Assembly: GCA_002812745.2 (NCBI GenBank)
Contig: NCSJ02000025.1
Location: 62,001 to 126,000, forward strand
Reading direction: 5' to 3'
DNA: 64,000 nucleotides
Source: Scytalidium lignicola
Lineage: Eukaryota; Ascomycota; Leotiomycetes
Shown: piece after piece, positions 58,289-64,000 of the stretch
Layout: every line of letters begins with the position of its first letter
How positions within the stretch are numbered: the stretch's first letter is position 1
The notes under the pieces: generated by a model
The model's input: only the letters and a program-made list of their open reading frames with translations
Told to the model about the DNA's origin: nothing
Databases searched by the model: none
Made by a program: the position numbers and the translations under genes

Positions 58289-60023
58289 ATGGCTGCCTCC
58301 GCAAAATATCTACTTAATATGTCTTCGAACAATTCGAACCAACAAGATGATCGCATTGTGCAGAAAGCTGGCAAAGAAGATCTTCCATCGCCTAATCAGA
58401 TAATAGAAGCTCAACCCAAGGCATCCCAGGCCATGAAGACTGCATCCGTTGCCAATACTTCAGCTGCGGATACCGGCGAATGTGAAGATGAAGAGTTTCC
58501 ATCACAGGTCATGAATTCAAAGCAAATGGCATTAGAACGGGAGTATGCCAGATCAGGTGTGTACTTTTGTTCGACTGTAATTCGGGAGCTAACGCCGTCC
58601 TTTCCCAGCTGCCAACGAATCTCCTGGTTTCGGCTTGAAAGCGGTACGTGATTTATTTTTCTCTCCTAAATCTGGCTCGCCAAGCATAGATTTGGAGCGA
58701 TCCTCAAAGCAATCGCACAAATCTCGCCTTATGGCGAGATCGCCAGAACAGTTACAAGCAAAAGGTGGTATGGGCAGACAAATATCAAAACGTGAAACAA
58801 CTCAAGTGGCGGAATTAACGCAGAGATTCAATCAGGCAATGGAGCAGAAGGAAGCGGAATGGCAAGCAAAGGAAAGGGAACTCAAGGATCGGCTTGGGCG
58901 TATGCAAAGTCAAAACCAACGTCTAGAAAATCAGATCCAGCAGATTCAAGATAATCTGGAACATCGCGCTCGAATATTAGAAGCCGAGGTTCAGGAAGCC
59001 AAGTCCGAAAAGGAAAAGGTCGAAGCCGAATATAACTTATTCCTTCGTCAGAAACAAGAAGAGAAATTTAAGGAGATGGAATCTTGGCTTCCCGTTGAGG
59101 GAAGTAAAGTTATGGGTGATCTCGATAGGCTCAAGAGGGATATGAGGGCCTTCGGAAAGGGCATGTCGATAAATGACTTGTCCGTCATTCAGCGACTTGA
59201 CAAAGCTGACTGTGTGGCTCTGCAGAATGACCTTGCAGAAGTCTGCGTGTTGACAAATGATAGACTTCCAGAAGGTCTAACCTCTTCGAAATCTCCTGCA
59301 CTCCTTCTAAACGCCCTACTCGCCAACCATGTGTATACAACCTTATTCACAAATCCTTTCTTCTTTCTAGAGAAAGGGCTCGGAGATGTTCTTCCTAGTT
59401 CAGCGGTAGATAATCTACTAAACGAAATATACAGCCGCACGCAACGAGGTAAGTGTATTCAGGCCTTTGGGAAATAGTTGAAAACAACTAACCTAAGCAA
59501 TACAGCAAACCAAGAAGAGGCTCATATCTGGCGCTCTCAGACACTAAGGCTCTTACTTCCTCCGCTGAGAAATGATATAACAAGTCAGGAAAAAGACCTG
59601 CATCGTTGGACGTCTGAATTGATTTCCAAGGTTGCAAACCTGCAAGCTGCACATTTCTTGGAAGGTCTAGCTCGACATCTGGTTCGAGGCGAAGTCAAAG
59701 CTAACTCTGAAAGCAAACTTCAAAGTATATACCAGACAGCAGCGAATATTTCTTACATGATGTGGACGAGAAGGGCGACTATGAAGTGCTATACTTTGAA
59801 ACATTTAGGCCAGCTGGCTTTTGACCCAGAGAGTGAAGATCTCATCCCACATTCTTCGGTGAAATTCGAGCAATTTGAGGACCAACTCAAAGGCAGACCC
59901 ATTAGCCTAATCATACATCCACTTTTGCAGGTCTACGGGACAAACGACGCCAAGGATTATGACCGAGGATCCGTATGGGCACCTGCAGAGGTATGGCTCG
60001 ATAGCAGAAAACCAACTCAGTGA
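58289..60023 (+). CDS. Coiled-coil protein of unknown function
   Basis: Three exons (58289-58556, 58609-59448, 59506-60023) join in phase. MAASAKYLLNMSSNNS offers two starts (58289 or 58319). The N-terminal 90 residues are Ser/Gln/Glu-rich and probably disordered. After ANESPGFGLKAVRDLFFSP comes a coiled coil of about 110 residues rich in Gln/Glu/Lys heptads (RFNQAMEQKEAEWQAKERELKDR... to EAEYNLFL). The C-terminal half is globular (MGDLDRLKRDMRAFGKGMSI, LLNALLANHVYTTLF, LRLLLPP, FDPESEDLI). I do not recognise a defined domain; similar coiled-coil proteins occur widely in ascomycetes and often lie beside NLR or Hsp70-type genes. Shares a 650-bp divergent promoter with the Hsp70-like gene. Intact. 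Confidence 0.72.
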
Positions 60024-60402
60024 TGTAGTTGTCCCAAAGACGATTTGAGGCGGGAAATGATGTAAAGGTAGATTATATAGCACTTACTATCAAGAAATTG
60101 AAGACTATACAACGAGACATTGCCTAGATTCGAGATTCGCACCTCACCTTGTCGCGCTGAAACAGAATTTCACTCGCCGACAAACCCCATTATCACAACA
60201 CCCAGAAGCAGACATCAAGTCATCGAAACATTATGGCCTCAGCTGCCAGAAAGTATTATCACGCGACTATATTTGTCAGTGTGCTTATATCGTGTGCAGA
60301 TGCTTCTTAAATATAAAGATCAAATTTAATCCTAATCTGAATTCTTCAGGTGGGAACCATGATGAAGATCTTCTTATAATTAAAAAAAGATACTTCATGA
60401 AA
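60024..60402. other. Intergenic
   Basis: Nothing recognised between the coiled-coil gene and the NLR-type relic. Confidence 0.4.
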
Positions 60403-60705
60403 GCACTCGAGGTTGCGGTTCGTAGAGGACATGGGAAGCATTGCTTACATATTGTTAGAACGCGAGGTTGAGTTGTATGCCGAGAGGGATAGAATTGCAA
60501 CACGTAAAGAGTTCTTGGACAATATTAAAGCTATGTCACCTCCGATCGAAGACTTCCATTCTACAGAGTATTCAACGAGAGGAATAGACATAACTCATTA
60601 AGCTTTTGAATTAGCCCTCAAGGAGTTGGAGGATGGGGTCATTAAGCTTTACAAGGAGCTTCTTCAATATCAAATAAAGAGTGTCCGCTACTGCCAGAGC
60701 TGAAA
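60403..60705 (+). pseudogene. Relic of an NLR N-terminal helical domain
   Basis: About 90 codons with the sequence ELYAERDRIATRKEFLDNIKAM, then GIDITH, an in-frame TAA at 60599-60601, and AFELALKELEDGVIKLYKELLQYQIKSVRYCQS. The final YQIKSVRYCQ-like motif is common in N-terminal domains that precede NACHT modules in fungal NLRs, where the next part would be an Rx-like helical linker. Nothing of the NACHT follows. The internal TAA replaces a codon such as CAA. It is the second NLR-type relic in the window. Family assignment is moderate because the fragment is short. Confidence 0.45.
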
Positions 60706-61420
60706 CCTCGTTCGTTCTCCGCAGACTAGCGAAATCAATTTACTTTGCATGGGGCGGCTAAGCCTTTTCTGACATCACCTTTAAGGACATACAGCAAGTT
60801 TTTCATGTAGCATCTCGGCTCTCTCTCCCTGGTCCGCGGAGTAACAGGTATAATATGAACTAAAATGCAGGCTTGACCAATCGCACGATTGATCTCACTA
60901 GCCTGAGAGCGTCGGCTCGACCTTCACCATTGTCCGCCAAGCTTTTTTATTCGCCCTCCTATTGGACCACCTCTATCCATCATGCTCCAGACTGAACTCA
61001 TCTGAGGCGTATTTAGTGTAAATAATGTTATATTACATGGTTCTATTTGCGTACGTAAAGGTATAAAGTTTTACATATAATCGTGATGGAGATCATTCGA
61101 GGAAAACTTTAGTGACAGATGTTAGACTTAAACTTTCTATTGCACCCACACCACCACCATACAATACTATTCAACTTCATTCGAACGCTGGTTTAACTCT
61201 AATTAAGACAACAACAATATCGTCCAACATCTCCTTTATCTTCTTGCTACTCTAATTCTCACATACTTCGGAATTACCGGTGTCACTTTTCGATTAGCTT
61301 GGTATGTGCAATGCACGTCTGAACGTAGCTCGATATCAATTCAAATGATCTAAATCCCCGTAGATCCAACATCTCAACGAGCATCTTCGCATTATTCTAG
61401 ACTAACGGAATACAGAAAAC
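60706..61420. other. Promoter region of the MFS transporter
   Basis: No gene recognised; CT-rich tracts from about 61140 to 61270 precede the ATG at 61421. Confidence 0.45.
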
Positions 61421-63174
61421 ATGTTGAGTCCTACCAACACTTACATTGAAGAACATCTCATGAAAATCCAAACCGAACTACAACGACCAGAGCCCGGCGA
61501 ACTTGAAGCACAGCGAACTTTGTCCTCGAGACAAGATCGGTCTAAAGATAAGGAGGTGGTTGATACAGGTTCGAGCGACGAAGCCACGTCTAATCAACTT
61601 CTGGTAGACTGGGAAGGAGAGAATGATCCGGCAAATCCAATGAACTGGTCGAACGCTAAGAGGATCAGTCAAGTCGTCCTCATCAGTGCAATCACCATGC
61701 TCACGTAAGCCTCTTTCTCTTTGGCACCGTCCTACTTCTTCGTTTCTGCTAAATAAAATACTACAGTTCACTCGGTGCGTCAATGATTGTCCCGGGCGTC
61801 GCAGAACTGATGGAAGACTTCCATACTACCAACACCGAAATTGGGTCCTTGTCGGTGACCATCTATCTCCTTGGGTTTGCATGCGGTCCTCTTCTTATAG
61901 CCCCTCTCTCTGAGCTATACGGTCGACTTCCGCTCTACCACGCCTGCAACCTACTGTGGATCATCTTCACCATTGCATGCGCGGTAGCTACCAATATGCC
62001 AAGCTTCATTGTGTTCCGGTTCCTGGAAGGCTGTGCAGGGTCTTGTCCACTGACTATTGGAGGAGGGACTGTCGTCGATGTTATTCCACAGGAATCAAGA
62101 GGATTTGCAATGTCTATATTTGCTGTTGGACCGTTGCTTGGACCAGTTATCGGCCCTGTCGCTGGTGGCTTCCTCGCACAGGCTCAAGGATGGCGATGGG
62201 TTTTCTGGGTCTTGACTATTGCTGTGGGACTTTTCCTATCCTGTTGATATCACATTTGCTGACTACTCAAATAGATGGGTCTCTTGGGAGGCGCCGCCGT
62301 CATATTCATGAGAGAGACGTATACTGTAGTCTTACTCAAGAACAAAGCGAAACTACTTCGGAAGAAACACAATAACCCCAACTATGTGTCAAGGTTCGAT
62401 AGTGGCATTAGCCCCGGGGCGCTGTTCAAACAGGCCATCATTCGTCCTTTCAAGATGCTCCTCTTTTCCCCAGTCGTCATAATCTTGTCAACATACACCG
62501 CACTCGTTTTCTCCTACCTATTCTTGCTTTTTACAACATTTACTCCGGTCTTCCAGGAGCAATACGGATGGAAAGGTGGTATTCCAGGACTGGCGTATCT
62601 TGGAATTGGCGTGGGGCTAGTCGCGGCATTAGTGGTATTTAGCTACTTGAGCGACATGCTTCTAAAGAAACAAGCAAATGGTGGGGAAATGAAGCCTGAA
62701 TATCGTCTGCCAGTAATGAAGTGGACTGTATCATTTGTTCCCATTGGTTTATTCTGGTATGGTTGGGCCGCTAAGACTGAAACCTTCTGGCTTGTACCTA
62801 TCTTGGGCACTGTTTTGATCGGTGCTGGAGCTTTCTGCACCTTCGTAAGTCTTCCTTCCTTCCTTCCTTCCCTCCTTCCTGCTACCACTTTATCCTGTGA
62901 TAGCATTCACTAATGTACATTGCAGATGCCTACTCAGACATATCTCGTCGACTGCTATGGCAAGTATGCTGCCTCGGCGCTCGCGGCAAACACAGTTCTT
63001 CGTTCCATCTTCGGTTGCGTCCTCCCTCTTGCTGGTCCGCCAATGTATGCCGCACTTGGTCTTGGCTGGGGCAATTCCCTGCTAGGATTCATTGCCTTGG
63101 CTTTTAGCCCTGTTCCCTTTGTCTTCTACACATACGGGGAGCGTATCCGACAGAGATTTGAGATCAAGTTGTAG
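61421..63174 (+). CDS. MFS transporter, DHA1-type drug:H+ antiporter
   Basis: Four exons (61421-61704, 61767-62223, 62275-62844, 62926-63174) join in phase to 519 residues. The cytosolic leader ends in DWEGENDPANPMNWSNAKR, the usual start of 12-helix fungal DHA1 transporters. Motif A is GPLLIAPLSELYGRLPLYH in loop 2-3, motif B lies in FRFLEGCAGSCPLTIGGG, and motif C (GPVIGPVAGGFLAQ) in helix 5 identifies the antiporter branch. FWLVPILGTVLIGAGAF and PMYAALGLGWGNSLLGF are late helices. Members export toxins, fungicides or the cell's own metabolites at the plasma membrane. The third intron donor (GTGGGA at 62224) is weak, but only it keeps helix 6 in frame. Intact and likely functional. Confidence 0.9.
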
Positions 63175-63917
63175 AGCTAGACAAAGTTGTCTTGAGATTG
63201 GTGTTTCTACGATGCCAAAATGCATGGCTTGGAGACAGCGTAAAAGTAAAATTCGTTAGCGGATCAGAGAATATGGGTGATTTAGTTATTTAGTGATTTT
63301 GTTGCTTTGTCATGTACATAATTGCGTATTTTTCCTATACTAATAGAATGATCCTCTTGCAATCACTGCACTCTTAAACCAGCAGTGTGAACCTCATACG
63401 ACTTGTACCCAGATGATATTCCCTTATTTGAATCCCATATGATCGGACTGGAAGCTAAATCAATCACTCTGGGGCGATGAAGTCTAGTTTCTTTCCCGAA
63501 TCCCCTCAATCTTCTTCAAAATACCCTCATAAAGCGAACTATTGTATAAGCCTCAGACAATAGGTGAGGGAAGAAACTAGAACTCGATGGGCATTGGTCT
63601 TGAGATCTAGATGAATAAATAGAGTAAAACAGAATATTTCATCTGCAGCCGTATCACTTATTATACTTTTGTCGACTAGGGTATTAGTATTGGATGAGAC
63701 CAATCCCATCCGCTGTGGCTGCGGCGCTAGATTACAGAGCAGAATCATGTATTAATTACGGCACAGAGACGCTTGATCCTCTGCAGATAAGGCAGAGACC
63801 TCTCGACTGTTTTCTGCCAACAGGTATAGTACCCATACAACATCTCCATCCCTCAACATCGACCCCAAGTTCGCAGACCTCGTAAGAAGCCATCAACCAG
63901 ACTTATTCTCTTAAACA
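63175..63917. other. Intergenic between MFS transporter and next gene
   Basis: No gene recognised. Overlapping short frames at 63539-63885 have no supporting features. Confidence 0.5.
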
Positions 63918-64000
63918 ATGACTCTTAATCAGCCACGAAGGAGTATTAGTGACGGAACCACCTCGTCGAGCAGCTCTCCGCGCGTTAATTTATCGACAGG
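63918..64000 (+). CDS. Possible start of a gene leaving the window
   Basis: ATG at 63918 in a good context (AAACAATGA) opens a frame that stays open to the window edge. Its Ser-rich start (MTLNQPRRSISDGTTSSSSP) resembles a disordered N-terminus. Too short to name; the call rests on the start context and the open frame alone. Confidence 0.3.
   Translation, partial: MTLNQPRRSISDGTTSSSSSPRVNLST

Noticed and set aside
1..64000. Stop-codon reassignment
   Set aside because: TAA, TAG and TGA all serve as normal ends of intact genes here (for example 17181, 20104 and 49568).
1..64000. CRISPR arrays, operons, prokaryotic ribosome sites
   Set aside because: Spliceosomal introns and fungal families throughout; no evenly spaced direct repeats were seen.

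Overview
The window reads as a filamentous ascomycete chromosome segment. Genes have short spliceosomal introns (mostly 50-130 bp) with GTAAGT/GTATGT donors and CTAAY branch sites. The families are characteristic of that group: Zn2Cys6 and mixed C2H2/Zn2Cys6 regulators, DUF6594, NACHT-ankyrin proteins, a NO VEIN-like ATPase, an HSPA12-like Hsp70 and DHA1 transporters. AT-rich intergenic DNA and the protein set suggest a Leotiomycetes/Helotiales-type fungus; that is an inference, not something proven here.

Left part (1-15 kb) is heavily accessory and decaying. A truncated Zn2Cys6-type regulator enters from the left edge with an in-frame TAG. A 6-kb NACHT-ankyrin NLR gene (minus strand) is split by a 2.2-kb DNA transposon with a retroviral-type integrase, 17-bp TGT...ACA inverted repeats and a 4-bp GATA duplication. 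Removing the element and one duplication restores a continuous NLR frame. The element's own 655-codon frame has no frameshift but 18 in-frame stops. Next come an internally deleted carotenoid oxygenase, a C2H2+Zn2Cys6 regulator with one in-frame TAA, and a P450 fragment.

Middle part (15.8-48.4 kb) mixes intact metabolic genes (SIRT6/7-like sirtuin, secreted CE5 esterase, GFA-type Cys-rich protein, cyclase-family hydrolase, quinone oxidoreductase, F-box protein, secreted histidine phosphatase, type II haloacid dehalogenase) with accessory genes: an orphan three-exon gene, an APH-like kinase with an in-frame TAG, a CorA-like membrane protein and a dead type B carboxylesterase. It also holds a co-oriented trio: DUF6594 membrane protein, a 97-aa SH3-like protein, and a caspase-like protease with C-terminal membrane segments.

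Right part (49.5-64 kb) holds a NO VEIN/sacsin-like Bergerat ATPase, an HSPA12-like Hsp70, a divergent coiled-coil protein, an NLR-type relic, a DHA1 MFS transporter, and the start of a gene leaving the window.

Two themes join the regions. First, many genes belong to families used in fungal allorecognition, regulated cell death or chaperoning. Second, several genes and the transposon are damaged by stop codons at positions where CAA/CAG/CGA would fit, as expected of repeat-induced point mutation (RIP) or RIP-like C-to-T decay. Single N characters each sit next to a homopolymer and at least one creates an artificial frameshift.
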